Positions 35,814-44,145 of a stretch of DNA of 64,000 nt are shown here, piece by piece (position 1 is the first letter of the stretch; every line of letters starts with the position of its first letter). The notes under the pieces were generated by a model. It worked only from the letters and a program-made list of their open reading frames with translations, was not told where the DNA came from and made no database searches. Origin of the DNA: Iamia sp. SCSIO 61187 (GTDB lineage Bacteria > Actinomycetota > Acidimicrobiia > Acidimicrobiales > Iamiaceae). Made by a program: the position numbers and the translations under genes. The stretch spans positions 1,798,001 to 1,862,000 of the forward strand of contig NZ_CP050948.1 in the NCBI RefSeq assembly GCF_019443745.1. Direction: 5' to 3'.

Positions 35814-37328
35814 ATGAGGCTGTCCCACCGTCGTCGGACCACGAGCACGGAGCGGGCGCGCCGCGCCGGGGGCTACATCCTGGTCAAGTTCGCCATGCTC
35901 CTGGTGCCGCTGCTGCTCCTGAGCGGGCTCTCGGTGGACGTGGGGTACTGGTACGCCCGGGCCTCCGACCTCCAGAAGGCGGCCGACGCCGCCGCCCTCG
36001 CCGGCGTGGTGTGGCTGCCCAACGTCCAGGCCGCCCGGACCCACGCCGAGGCCGCGGCCGCCGAGAACGGGTTCCCCGTCGGCGGCAGCATCAGCATGAC
36101 GGTGACGCCCATCGAGGGCGAGAACCGCCGCCTCAAGGTGGTGCTCCGCGACGACGCCGTGAGCAGCTTCTTCTACCGCAGCATCGTCGGCCGCACGATC
36201 GACATGTCACGGACCGCCCTCGCCGAGTACATCCTGCCGGTGCCCCTCGGGAGCCCGCTCAACTACTTCGGCGGCAACGCCTACTCCGAGGGCGGGGTCG
36301 TCCCGCCGGGCGGCTACCCCAACCTGTGGGGGAACATCCACGGGCCGAGGACCGACAACTTCAAGGGCGACAACTTCGCCCCGGCCTGCCGCGGCGGTGA
36401 CCTCTGCGGCGCCCAGTCCAACCCGGACCACCGCCCCGAGGGGTACCTGTACACCATCGACGTGCCCGAGGACCTCCGGGACCTCGACCTGCAGATCTTC
36501 GACGCCGGCCTCTACGACCGGGGCTCGGACGAGTCGGTCGAGACCGGCGACCGCAAGTACGCCGGCAACTCGTCCCGGACGACGACCACGACGTGGACGA
36601 TGTACGGCATCGACCCGACCCCCGCCGACACCGACGACCTGGTGCGGGTGCCCACCGGCTTCTGCTCGGGGAGCACGGTCAAGGGTCGGCTCGAGCTCGC
36701 CGAGGGGGAGGCGTCGAGCACCTACAGGGGCAGGTACCGATCGCTCTGCAGGCGGAACGGCGACATCCCGGCGGGCCGCTACTACCTGCGGGTGCAGACC
36801 TCGGGCAACGGCGCGGGCGCCAACCGCTACGCCCTCCGGGTGCTGTCCAGCACGTCGGTGAAGGCCCGGATCGCGGCCCTCGGGGACATGTCGATGTACA
36901 ACAACGTGGCCGCCGGCAACGCCACCTTCTACCTGGCCGAGGTCGGGCCCGAGCACCGGGGCAAGATCCTCGAGCTCAGCCTGTACGACCCGGGCGAGGT
37001 CAGCGGTGGGAACGGCGAGATCCAGGTGATCGCTCCGAACGGCGCCATCGCCACGTCGTGCCGGGCGACATCGACCAACAACGTCCTCAACGGGCGACTC
37101 GCCCCCTGCTCGTTCCAGAGCGCGGTCAGCGGCAACGCCCGGTTCAACGGCCAGACGGTGACCCTCCAGATCGACATCCCGACCACCTACTCCTGCACCC
37201 TCGGCACGACGCCGGGCTGCTGGTGGAAGATCCGGTACGTCATCAGCGGCCAGGGCAACGACACCACCACCTGGTCGGCGAACATCATCGGCGACCCCGT
37301 GCACCTGGTGGAGGAAGAGGCGCCGTAG
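35814..37328 (+). CDS. TadG-like pilus-assembly protein (second cassette)
   Basis: 504 aa, ATG 35814 with GGAGCGA upstream. ARRAGGYILVKFAMLLVPLLLLSG then DVGYWYARASDLQKAADAAALAG is the TadG-type start. The extracellular part of about 430 residues contains regions that read like pre-peptidase-type beta domains (DIPAGRYYLRVQTSGNG and YNNVAAGNATFYLAEV) and paired Cys. No TadA, TadB/C or TadZ motor gene is in the window, so export must use machinery encoded elsewhere. Confidence 0.78.
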   Translation: MRLSHRRRTTSTERARRAGGYILVKFAMLLVPLLLLSGLSVDVGYWYARASDLQKAADAAALAGVVWLPNVQAARTHAEAAAAENGFPVGGSISMTVTPIEGENRRLKVVLRDDAVSSFFYRSIVGRTIDMSRTALAEYILPVPLGSPLNYFGGNAYSEGGVVPPGGYPNLWGNIHGPRTDNFKGDNFAPACRGGDLCGAQSNPDHRPEGYLYTIDVPEDLRDLDLQIFDAGLYDRGSDESVETGDRKYAGNSSRTTTTTWTMYGIDPTPADTDDLVRVPTGFCSGSTVKGRLELAEGEASSTYRGRYRSLCRRNGDIPAGRYYLRVQTSGNGAGANRYALRVLSSTSVKARIAALGDMSMYNNVAAGNATFYLAEVGPEHRGKILELSLYDPGEVSGGNGEIQVIAPNGAIATSCRATSTNNVLNGRLAPCSFQSAVSGNARFNGQTVTLQIDIPTTYSCTLGTTPGCWWKIRYVISGQGNDTTTWSANIIGDPVHLVEEEAP

Positions 37329-37339
37329 CACCGCCGCCG

Positions 37340-37345
37340 TAGGCT
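37340..37345 (+). promoter_or_regulatory. -10 box for leaderless obgE
   Basis: TAGGCT ends 8 nt before GTG 37354. Confidence 0.45.
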
Positions 37346-37353
37346 GGGCCGTC

Positions 37354-38610
37354 GTGTCCGGGTTCGTCGACGAAGCGCAGCTGAACGTGAGGGGCGGCGA
37401 CGGTGGAGCCGGCGCCGTCTCCATCCGTCGAGAGGCCCACGTGCCCCTCGGCGGACCCGACGGCGGCAACGGTGGCGACGGCGGCTCGGTCTGGCTCGTC
37501 GCCGACCACAACGTGGCCTCGCTGCTCGCCTTCCGCGACCACCCGCACCGCAAGGCCGGGTCGGGCACGCACGGCAGCAGCAAGCGCAAGCACGGCCGCT
37601 CGGGTGAGGACATGGTCGTCCCCGTGCCGCCCGGCACCATGGTCCGGGCCCAGGACGGCACCGTCCTGGCCGACCTCGTCCACACCGGCGACCGGTGGCA
37701 GGCAGCCTGCGGCGGGCAGGGCGGGCGGGGCAACGCCAGCTTCCTGTCGAACCGGCGGCGGGCCCCGAACTTCGCCGAGCAGGGCGAGAAGGGGGAGGAG
37801 CGTTGGCTCGAGCTCGAGCTCAAGCTGATGGCCGACGTGGCCCTCGTCGGGTTCCCCAACGTGGGCAAGAGCACCCTCATCTCCCGGATCTCGGCGGCCA
37901 AGCCGCGCATCGCCGACTACCCCTTCACCTCCCTGGAGCCGAACCTCGGCGTCGTCCGGGTCGACGACGGGCGCGAGATCGTGGTCGCCGACATCCCCGG
38001 CCTGATCGAGGGGGCCAGCGAGGGCAAGGGGCTCGGCCACCAGTTCCTCCGCCACGTCGAGCGGGCCCGGGCGCTCGTCGTCCTCCTCGACCTGGCCCCC
38101 GTCGCCATGGCCCCGCCGGCCGAGCAGGTCCGCGTCCTGCTCGACGAGCTGGGCGCCTTCCGGCCCGAGCTGCTCGACCGCCCGCGGCTGGTGATCGGGT
38201 CCCGGGCCGACCTGGTCGACGGCGGTCCGCCCGATCACGTCGAGGGCGTCGAGGTCGACCTCGTCGTGTCCGCCGTGACCGGGGCGAACCTGCCCCAGCT
38301 CGTCGGCGGCATGTTCCGGCTGGTCGACGAGGCCCGCGCCGCCGAGACCGTCACCGACGGCTTCATCGTCCACCGCCCGGCGCCCACCGGCGTCTCGGTC
38401 GTGCGCGACGACGACGGCGCCCTCCGCGTGGTGGGCCGGGCCGCGGAGCGGACCGTCGCCCTCTCCGACGTCACCACCGCCGAGGCCCAGGCGTACATCA
38501 CCGACCGGCTCGACCGCCTCGGCGTCCCCAGGGCCCTGGTCCGGGCGGGGGCCAAGGAGGGCGACCTCGTCCGCATCGGCGGCTTCTCCTTCGAGTACAC
38601 ACCGGACTGA
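37354..38610 (+). CDS. obgE: GTPase Obg
   Basis: 418 aa. Obg fold with glycine-rich start (NVRGGDGGAGAVSIRREA), G domain with P-loop GFPNVGKST (166-174), DIPGLIEGAS and the SRAD base-recognition variant, and a C-terminal OCT domain. It acts in 50S assembly and stress control. GTG start with a TAGGCT box 8 nt upstream. The usual rplU-rpmA-obgE block is split: rpmA is about 14.5 kb upstream. A family F repeat follows the stop, as it does after rpmA. Confidence 0.97.
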   Translation: MSGFVDEAQLNVRGGDGGAGAVSIRREAHVPLGGPDGGNGGDGGSVWLVADHNVASLLAFRDHPHRKAGSGTHGSSKRKHGRSGEDMVVPVPPGTMVRAQDGTVLADLVHTGDRWQAACGGQGGRGNASFLSNRRRAPNFAEQGEKGEERWLELELKLMADVALVGFPNVGKSTLISRISAAKPRIADYPFTSLEPNLGVVRVDDGREIVVADIPGLIEGASEGKGLGHQFLRHVERARALVVLLDLAPVAMAPPAEQVRVLLDELGAFRPELLDRPRLVIGSRADLVDGGPPDHVEGVEVDLVVSAVTGANLPQLVGGMFRLVDEARAAETVTDGFIVHRPAPTGVSVVRDDDGALRVVGRAAERTVALSDVTTAEAQAYITDRLDRLGVPRALVRAGAKEGDLVRIGGFSFEYTPD

Positions 38611-38618
38611 GTGTTCTC

Positions 38619-38774
38619 GTCACTCGCTCGCCTGGCGGCTCGCTCCGTTCCTCGAGCTTGACGGCCTCGCTGCGCTCGGACTGAAGATCTTTCCGGCGGC
38701 GGACGGCTCGTCCCTCGCCGCCACGCTCGCCTCTGCGGTGGGAGACCCCCCGCACCCCCCAGCGGCTGCGCCGG
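38619..38774. repeat. intergenic repeat family F, copy 2 (3' of obgE)
   Basis: Matches the rpmA 3' repeat in block order and in the terminal CCCCCAGCGGCTGCGCCGG. The copies have diverged in the joining segments and differ slightly in length. The rest of the gap to proB (38775-38889) shows no gene. Confidence 0.7.
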
Positions 38775-38889
38775 TCCGCCGGCGGGCGCCGGTGATCCAG
38801 CCCGTCGGGAGGAGGGCGTCGTCTGACCCCGCTCGAACCCTGGGGGTTCGCGTTCGCCGCGGTGGGGGCGCACCGGTCAGGCTGAGGGG

Positions 38890-40005
38890 ATGGACGCCAC
38901 TGCCACCGGCCGTCGGGTCGTGGTGAAGGTCGGGTCGTCGTCGCTGACCGACGCCCGGGGCGCCATCGACGAGTCGGCCATCGCCAAGGTGTGCGCCGAG
39001 CTGGCGGCGGCCCGGTCCGCCGGCTTCCAGGTCGTCGCCGTGTCCTCGGGGGCCATCGCCGCCGGCCTCCCGGTGCTCGGGCTGGCCGACGCCCGACCCC
39101 GTGACCCGGTCACCCTCCAGGCCGTGTCGGCCGTGGGCCAGAGCCGGCTGATGGGCGTCTGGGACCGCCACCTGGCCGGCCACGGCCTCATCGGTGGCCA
39201 GATCCTCCTGGCACCGCTCGACTTCGGCGTCCGCGAGCAGTACCTGCACGCCCGGGCCACGCTCGGCCGGCTGCTGTCGCTCGGCGTGCTGCCCATCGTC
39301 AACGAGAACGACGCCATCGCCGACGACGAGATCCGCTTCGGCGACAACGACCGCATCGCCGCCCTCGTCGCCCACCTCGTCGGGGCCGACACCCTCGTCC
39401 TGCTGACCGACATCGCCGGGGTGCTCACGGCCGACCCCCGCTTCGACTCCTCGGCCTCGCTCATCGAGGAGATCCTCGAGGTCGACCACGACCTGGAGGC
39501 CGTCGCCGGGGGCGCCGGGACGGTGCGGGGCAGCGGGGGGATGGCGACCAAGCTGGCCGCGGCGAAGATCGCCGCCTGGTCGGGGGTGCGGACGGTCATC
39601 GCCGCCGCCGACCGCCCGGGCGTGGTGGCCGACGCCCTCGGCGACGTGCCCGGCGTCGGGACCGTCGTGCGGCCCCGGTCCCAGGTCCTGCCCGCCCGGA
39701 AGCTGTGGATCGCCTTCGCCATCAGCTCGTCGGGCACCGTGGTGGTCGACGCCGGCGCCCGCCGGGCCCTCGAGTCCGCCGGCCGCTCGCTGCTGCCCGC
39801 CGGGGTCGTCGGGGCCCACGGCCGGTTCGCCGCCGGCGCGGCGGTCGAGGTGGCCGACGCCGACGGCGTGGTGTTCGCCAAGGGCATCGTCGGGCTCGGC
39901 GCCGCCGCGCTCCGCGACATCGCCGGCGTGCGCACCGGGGACCTGCCCGACGGCGTGCCCCACGAGGTGATCCACCGCGACGACCTCGTCGTCCTGCCCG
40001 GCTGA
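38890..40005 (+). CDS. proB: glutamate 5-kinase
   Basis: 371 aa. First step of proline synthesis. Amino-acid-kinase fold with VVVKVGSSSLTD, the substrate loop VNENDAIADDEIRFGDND, and a C-terminal PUA domain. ATG 38890. In most bacteria proA follows; here the next gene is a heme N-demethylase-like protein, so proA must be elsewhere. Confidence 0.95.
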   Translation: MDATATGRRVVVKVGSSSLTDARGAIDESAIAKVCAELAAARSAGFQVVAVSSGAIAAGLPVLGLADARPRDPVTLQAVSAVGQSRLMGVWDRHLAGHGLIGGQILLAPLDFGVREQYLHARATLGRLLSLGVLPIVNENDAIADDEIRFGDNDRIAALVAHLVGADTLVLLTDIAGVLTADPRFDSSASLIEEILEVDHDLEAVAGGAGTVRGSGGMATKLAAAKIAAWSGVRTVIAAADRPGVVADALGDVPGVGTVVRPRSQVLPARKLWIAFAISSSGTVVVDAGARRALESAGRSLLPAGVVGAHGRFAAGAAVEVADADGVVFAKGIVGLGAAALRDIAGVRTGDLPDGVPHEVIHRDDLVVLPG

Positions 40006-40010
40006 GCGCG

Positions 40011-40880
40011 GTGGGGGCGGCACCGGCCTGGCTCGACGAGCTGGACCTGCGCGCCGACGGTCCGCCGTGGCTGGCCATGGGCCTGCGCAGGGGCGGCGAG
40101 GACGCCTGGCTCGTCGCCGACGACCTCCGGGACGCCGAGCGGGCCGAGCGGCGGCGGCTCCTCGCCGACCGGTGGGACGAGGTCGTCCACCTCGGCCCCG
40201 GCACCGAGGCGGCGGGGGAGGAGGTCCGGTCCCTCGTGACGGGCTGGCTCCACGACCACGGGCTCCCGGCGCCGGAGCGGACCGGCGAGCACCCGCTCGT
40301 CGAGGCGGCCCGCGCCGTGCAGGAGGACCTGTGCCTGATGGTGCCCCGGACGGCCGGCCCCCGCGACGCCGTCGTCCGCCACCACCTCGACGCCGCGGTC
40401 CTCTGCTTCCCGTCGCACTGGCGGCTGCGGGACAAGGCGGGTGGGTCGGCGCTCGCCATCCACGGACCGGTGCCGGGCTACGACGTCGAGCTGGCCGACC
40501 GGGTCGATCGGTACCTGGCCCGGCTGCGCCCCGACGTCATCGGGGTCCGCCGCAACTGGTCGATCCACGACTCGCCCGCCCTCCACGCCCCCGACCCTCC
40601 GGCGTCGCCGCCCGCCCTCGACCCGGCGACGGTGGGCGAGGCGCTGTGGCTCCGGTCGGAGCGCCAGACGCTGCGGGCCCTGCCCCGCTCGGGCGCCGTC
40701 GTGTTCACCATCCGGGTGCAGCAGTGCCCGTTCTCGGCGCTGGCCGAGCGCCCGGACGTGGCCGCCGCCCTCGCCCGTCGCCTCCGCGCCCAGCCGCCGG
40801 CCCTGGTGGCCATGAACGGCGTCGAGAGGCGGGTCGACGCGGTCACGGCCTGGCTCGACGCCCCGGCCCCCCGCCCCTGA
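40011..40880 (+). CDS. heme-dependent oxidative N-demethylase-like protein (DUF3445)
   Basis: 289 aa, GTG 40011 only 5 nt after proB. The family motif LWLRSERQTLRALPRSGAVVF...IRV is clear, as is DAAVLCFPSHWRLRDKAGG. Characterised relatives (HODM type) oxidatively demethylate amines such as dimethylamine using heme and reductase subunits. No reductase gene is adjacent, so the electron donor is unknown. A bulged inverted repeat (40931-40968) lies downstream. Confidence 0.82.
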   Translation: MGAAPAWLDELDLRADGPPWLAMGLRRGGEDAWLVADDLRDAERAERRRLLADRWDEVVHLGPGTEAAGEEVRSLVTGWLHDHGLPAPERTGEHPLVEAARAVQEDLCLMVPRTAGPRDAVVRHHLDAAVLCFPSHWRLRDKAGGSALAIHGPVPGYDVELADRVDRYLARLRPDVIGVRRNWSIHDSPALHAPDPPASPPALDPATVGEALWLRSERQTLRALPRSGAVVFTIRVQQCPFSALAERPDVAAALARRLRAQPPALVAMNGVERRVDAVTAWLDAPAPRP

Positions 40881-40930
40881 CCTCGGTCCGCAGCGGGCGC
40901 CGGTTCCCGTTCCTGCGCCACCTCGCAACG

Positions 40931-40968
40931 TGCGCCGGCCAGCCGCAAGACCCTGGCCGGCTGGCGCA
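40931..40968. terminator. inverted repeat 3' of the DUF3445 gene
   Basis: CCGGCCAG (40935-40942) pairs with CTGGCCGG (40953-40960), extended by TGCG/CGCA with a 4-nt bulge. It is about 50 nt after the stop, a possible terminator without a U-tract. Confidence 0.4.
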
Positions 40969-41021
40969 TGTCGGGCCGTGTCGCCGGAATGGCGGGGGAC
41001 GGTCGGTCGTTGGGAGCGGGC

Positions 41022-41390
41022 GTGACGACGCGGACGATCGGGGAGCTGGCCGACGCCGCCGGCGTCGGGCTGGACACCGTCCGCTTCTACGAGCGCCGGG
41101 GCCTCCTCCCGGCGCCGCCCCGCACGGCCGCCGGCTACCGGCAGTACGACGACGACGCCCTCGACCGGCTGCGCTTCATCCTGCGGGCCAAGGAGCTCGG
41201 GTTCACCCTGGCCGAGATCGACGGCCTCATGCCGGCCCGGTTCGCCCACGTCCGCTCGGCGGCGGCGGCCAAGATCGCCGCCCTCGACGCCGAGGCCGCC
41301 GAGCTGGCGCGCGTCCGGGCCCGGTTGGAGCAGCTCGTCGCCAGCTGCGATGACGGCGACGTCGTCACCTGCGAGGCGCTCGGGGCTTGA
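41022..41390 (+). CDS. MerR family regulator, CueR-like metal site
   Basis: 122 aa from GTG 41022, with GGGAGCGGG upstream. N-terminal MerR winged helix (TIGELADAAGVGLDTVRFYERRGLLP), then the dimer helix and a C-terminal loop with Cys109 and Cys117 separated by seven residues (CDDGDVVTC). Ser79 stands at the start of the dimer helix. Ser plus C-x7-C is the layout of CueR-type sensors for monovalent Cu, Ag or Au; MerR(Hg) has Cys at that position. A MerR-type promoter lies right after the stop and drives the thioredoxin gene, so this is a regulator-target pair. Confidence 0.85.
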   Translation: MTTRTIGELADAAGVGLDTVRFYERRGLLPAPPRTAAGYRQYDDDALDRLRFILRAKELGFTLAEIDGLMPARFAHVRSAAAAKIAALDAEAAELARVRARLEQLVASCDDGDVVTCEALGA

Positions 41391-41418
41391 CCCCGGACCA
41401 CGGTCCGGGGTGCACACT
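41387..41418 (+). promoter_or_regulatory. MerR-type promoter/operator for the thioredoxin gene
   Basis: TTGACC (41387-41392) and CACACT (41413-41418) are separated by 20 bp, longer than the normal 17. The spacer holds a 10-bp dyad, ACCCCGGACC (41390-41399) and GGTCCGGGGT (41402-41411). This is the classic over-spaced MerR architecture. The ATG is only 6 nt after the -10, so the message is leaderless. Confidence 0.72.
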
Positions 41419-41424
41419 CCGGCC

Positions 41425-41766
41425 ATGTCTGCGACGCACGCCCCCGCCGTCCCCGCCCTGACCGCCGCCACCTTCGACGAGACCGTGGCCACCGCCGACC
41501 GGCTGCTGCTGGTCGACGTGTGGGCCGCCTGGTGCGGTCCGTGCGCCCCCATGGGGGAGGCGGTGGCGTCGGTGGCCGCCAGCCACGCCGACGTCGTCAC
41601 CGCGGCGGCCGTCGACGCCGACGCCGAGCCCGGCATCGCCCGCCGCTACGACGTCATGAGCCTGCCGACGCTGCTGGTGTTCTCCGACGGGCGCCTCGTC
41701 GACCGCCTGGTCGGGGCGCGGGGTCGGGGTCGGCTGCTCGAGGATCTCGCCCCGCACCTGCCGTAG
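41425..41766 (+). CDS. thioredoxin
   Basis: 113 aa, ATG 41425. Thioredoxin fold with active site WCGPC (Cys37, Cys40) in VDVWAAWCGPC and the cis-Pro in MSLPTLLVF. Cytosolic disulfide reductase. Its promoter carries the MerR dyad, so it is likely induced by whatever the upstream MerR senses (metal or thiol stress). A 23-bp odd palindrome follows the stop, between this gene and the convergent bL37 gene. Confidence 0.93.
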   Translation: MSATHAPAVPALTAATFDETVATADRLLLVDVWAAWCGPCAPMGEAVASVAASHADVVTAAAVDADAEPGIARRYDVMSLPTLLVFSDGRLVDRLVGARGRGRLLEDLAPHLP

Positions 41767-41772
41767 AGGGCT

Positions 41773-41795
41773 CACGAGGTGCCCGGCACCTCGTG
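41773..41795. repeat. odd palindrome family E, copy 3 (3' of thioredoxin)
   Basis: Perfect 11-bp arms, CACGAGGTGCC and its complement, around a single C (41784). It lies between convergent genes. Confidence 0.8.
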
Positions 41796-41804
41796 GGGGC
41801 CGGG

Positions 41805-41888
41805 TCAGCGGCCGGCGTTGGGCTTCCGGCCGTGGTTGGCCTTCTTGCGCCGGGCGTTGGTCTTGCGCTTGTCCGTCTTCTTCGACAT
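41805..41888 (-). CDS. 50S ribosomal protein bL37 (27 aa)
   Basis: A 27-residue basic peptide, beginning MSKKTDKRKTNARRKK and ending ANHGRKPNAGR. Mycobacterial bL37, a 24-residue actinobacterial ribosomal protein, carries nearly the same C-terminal motif (KANHGKRPNA). It binds rRNA in the large subunit. The gene is far below normal length cut-offs and is easily missed. A TAGCGT box (41903-41898) ends 9 nt before the ATG, so it is transcribed leaderless and alone. It is convergent with the thioredoxin gene and followed by palindrome E copy 3. Confidence 0.88.
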   Translation of the reverse strand: MSKKTDKRKTNARRKKANHGRKPNAGR

Positions 41889-41897
41889 AAGAGGTCC

Positions 41898-41903
41898 ACG
41901 CTA
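41898..41903 (-). promoter_or_regulatory. -10 box for leaderless bL37
   Basis: TAGCGT on the minus strand, 9 nt before ATG 41888. Confidence 0.5.
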
Positions 41904-41931
41904 CCGGCGGGATGCCGACCGGCCCAAGACG

Positions 41932-43008
41932 TCAGTGGTCGGTCGTCCAGGCCAGGAGGTCGGCGACGGGCCAGGTGTTGACCACGGCGTCGGCGGCGAT
42001 GCCGTGGCGGACGGCCTTGTCGCAGCCGTAGGGCTGCCACTCCAGCTGGGCCGGGGCGTGGGCGTCGGTGTCGATGCTGACCTTGCACCCCATCGACACG
42101 GCCAGGGCCAGGAGGTCGTCGGGCGGGTCCCGCCGCTCGGGCCGGCAGTTGATCTCGACGGCGGTGTCGGTGGCCTCGCAGGCGGCGAACACGATGTCGG
42201 CGTCGAACTGCGACGGGGGCCGCACGTGGTCGGCGGCGCCGAGGGACTCGGGCCCGGGTGGTGGGAGGCCCTTGAGCTTTCGCCCGGTGCAGTGGCCGAG
42301 GATGTCGACGCGGGGGTCGAGGACCGCCCGCACCATCCGCTCGGTCATCTCCATGCGGGGCATCCTCAGCTTGGAGTGCACGCTCGCCACCACCACGTCG
42401 AGACGGTCGAGCACGTCGGCGTCGCCGTCGAGGCTGCCGTCGACGAGGATGTCGACCTCGCACCCGGTGAGGATGCGGAACGGCGCCAGCTCCTCGTTGA
42501 GGGCCTCGATCTCGTCGAGCTGCTGCATCAGCCGCTCCCGGTTGAGGCCGTGGGCGACGGTCAGCCGGGGCGAGTGGTCGGTCATGACCAGGTACTCGTG
42601 GCCGAGGGCCATCGCCGCGGTGGCCATGTCGCGGATCGACGCCCCGCCGTCGCTCCAGGTGGAGTGGCTGTGGCAGTCGCCCCGCAGGGCGGCCCGCAGG
42701 TCGGCGCCGTCCCCGAGGGGCACGACGCTCGTCTCCTCCAGCTCGGCCAACCGCTCGGGGACCTTGCCGTCGAGGGCCTCGACGGCGACCGCCCCCGTGC
42801 TGTCGCCCACCCCCGGGAGGGAGGTCAGCCGCTGGGTCCGGTGCAGCTCGGCCACCCGGTCCGGGCCGGCCTCCTCCAGGGCCCGGGCGGCGGTGCGGAA
42901 GGCGGCCGCCTTGCGGCTTGAGCCCAGGCCCCGCTCGATGAGGTGGGCGACCCGCTCCAGGGCGACGACGGGGTCCATGGGGGCCTCGAGCGGTTCCAGC
43001 GCCAGCAT
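41932..43008 (-). CDS. PHP-domain phosphoesterase with N-terminal helix-hairpin-helix
   Basis: 358 aa. The N-terminal 100 residues resemble the HhH part of PolX-type polymerases (RTQRLTSLPGVGDSTGAVAVEAL). The PHP domain has metal ligands in GDCHSHSTWSDG, VMTDHSPRL, GCEVDIL, VVASVHSKL, LGHCTGR and SIDTDAHAP. The nucleotidyl-transferase part of PolX is absent, so it is a stand-alone phosphoesterase, possibly for DNA 3' ends. ATG 43008 has a TAGGTT box 7 nt upstream. Divergent from ychF with 39 bp between start codons. Confidence 0.87.
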   Translation of the reverse strand: MLALEPLEAPMDPVVALERVAHLIERGLGSSRKAAAFRTAARALEEAGPDRVAELHRTQRLTSLPGVGDSTGAVAVEALDGKVPERLAELEETSVVPLGDGADLRAALRGDCHSHSTWSDGGASIRDMATAAMALGHEYLVMTDHSPRLTVAHGLNRERLMQQLDEIEALNEELAPFRILTGCEVDILVDGSLDGDADVLDRLDVVVASVHSKLRMPRMEMTERMVRAVLDPRVDILGHCTGRKLKGLPPPGPESLGAADHVRPPSQFDADIVFAACEATDTAVEINCRPERRDPPDDLLALAVSMGCKVSIDTDAHAPAQLEWQPYGCDKAVRHGIAADAVVNTWPVADLLAWTTDH

Positions 43009-43015
43009 CGTGTCG

Positions 43016-43037
43016 AACCTACCGCCCTCGGTAGCGT
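43016..43037. promoter_or_regulatory. back-to-back leaderless promoters for the PHP gene and ychF
   Basis: Minus-strand TAGGTT (43021-43016) serves ATG 43008; plus-strand TAGCGT (43032-43037) serves ATG 43048. Both genes thus share about 39 bp of DNA. Confidence 0.5.
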
Positions 43038-43047
43038 GGCGATCCTC

Positions 43048-44124
43048 ATGGAACGATTCGGGTTCGTCGGCCTCCCCAACGCCGGGAAGTCATCTCTGTA
43101 CAACGCCCTGGCGGGCGGTGGGGCCCTCGCCGCGCCCTACGCCTTCGCCACCACCGACCCGAACGTGGGCGTGGCCAAGGTCCCCGACAGCCGGCTCGAC
43201 CGCCTGGCCGAGATGTCGGCCAGCCGCAAGGTCGTCCACGCCGCCGTCCAGTTCGTCGACATCGGCGGCCTGGTCGAGGGGGCCAGCACGGGCGAGGGCC
43301 TGGGCAACCGCTTCCTCGCCCACATCCGCGAGGTCGACGCCGTCGTCTTCCTGCTCCGGGGGTTCGTCGACACCGACGTCCCCGGCCCCGACGATCCGCT
43401 GGAGTGCCTGCGCATCCTGGAGATCGAGCTGGCCCTGGCCGACCTGGAGACGCTCGAGTCCCAGATCAGCAAGAAGCGCAAGGCGGCCCGGGTCGACAAG
43501 TCCCTCCAGGCCGAGGTGGCCGCCCTCGACGAGGCCTACGCCGTGCTCGCCGAGGGCACGCCGATCTACCGCAGCGACCTGCCCGAGAGCACCCGGGAGG
43601 CGCTGCGGCCCTGGTTCCTGCTCACCAACAAGCCGGTGATGGCGGTGGTCAACGTGGGCGAGGACGACCTCGACCGCATCGACGAGGTGGTCGCCCCCGT
43701 CGCCGCCGAGCTGAGCGGCCGGGCCGAGGTGCTGGGGATCTGCGTGGGGCTCGAGGCCGAGGCGGCCGAGCTGGTCGGCGAGGAGCGGGTCGAGATGCTC
43801 GAGGCCCTCGGCCTGGGCGAGGGGGCCCTGGAGCGGTTCGTCCACACCGCCTACGAGCTCCTCGGCCTCCGGACGTTCCTCACCACCGGGGAGAAGGAGA
43901 GCCGGGCGTGGACCTTCCGCGCCGGGTCCAAGGCCCCCCAGGCGGCAGGCCGCATCCACACCGACTTCGAGCGGGGCTTCATCCGGGCCGAGGTCATCCG
44001 GTGGGACGAGCTGCTCGAGATCGGGTCGTGGGCCAAGGCCAAGGCCGCCGGCAAGATCCGCGTCGAGGGCAAGGAGTACGTCGTCGAGGACGGCGACGTC
44101 ATGGAGTTCCTCTTCAACGTCTGA
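43048..44124 (+). CDS. ychF: ribosome-associated GTPase/ATPase YchF (OLA1 family)
   Basis: 358 aa. P-loop GLPNAGKSS (8-16), VDIGGLVEGAS, the NVGED base motif and the C-terminal TGS domain ending YVVEDGDVMEFLFNV. It prefers ATP and binds ribosomes. TAGCGT is 10 nt before the ATG, so it is leaderless. A DUF192 gene follows. Confidence 0.96.
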   Translation: MERFGFVGLPNAGKSSLYNALAGGGALAAPYAFATTDPNVGVAKVPDSRLDRLAEMSASRKVVHAAVQFVDIGGLVEGASTGEGLGNRFLAHIREVDAVVFLLRGFVDTDVPGPDDPLECLRILEIELALADLETLESQISKKRKAARVDKSLQAEVAALDEAYAVLAEGTPIYRSDLPESTREALRPWFLLTNKPVMAVVNVGEDDLDRIDEVVAPVAAELSGRAEVLGICVGLEAEAAELVGEERVEMLEALGLGEGALERFVHTAYELLGLRTFLTTGEKESRAWTFRAGSKAPQAAGRIHTDFERGFIRAEVIRWDELLEIGSWAKAKAAGKIRVEGKEYVVEDGDVMEFLFNV

Positions 44125-44145
44125 CCGGCCGGGCACGCTGGTGCC

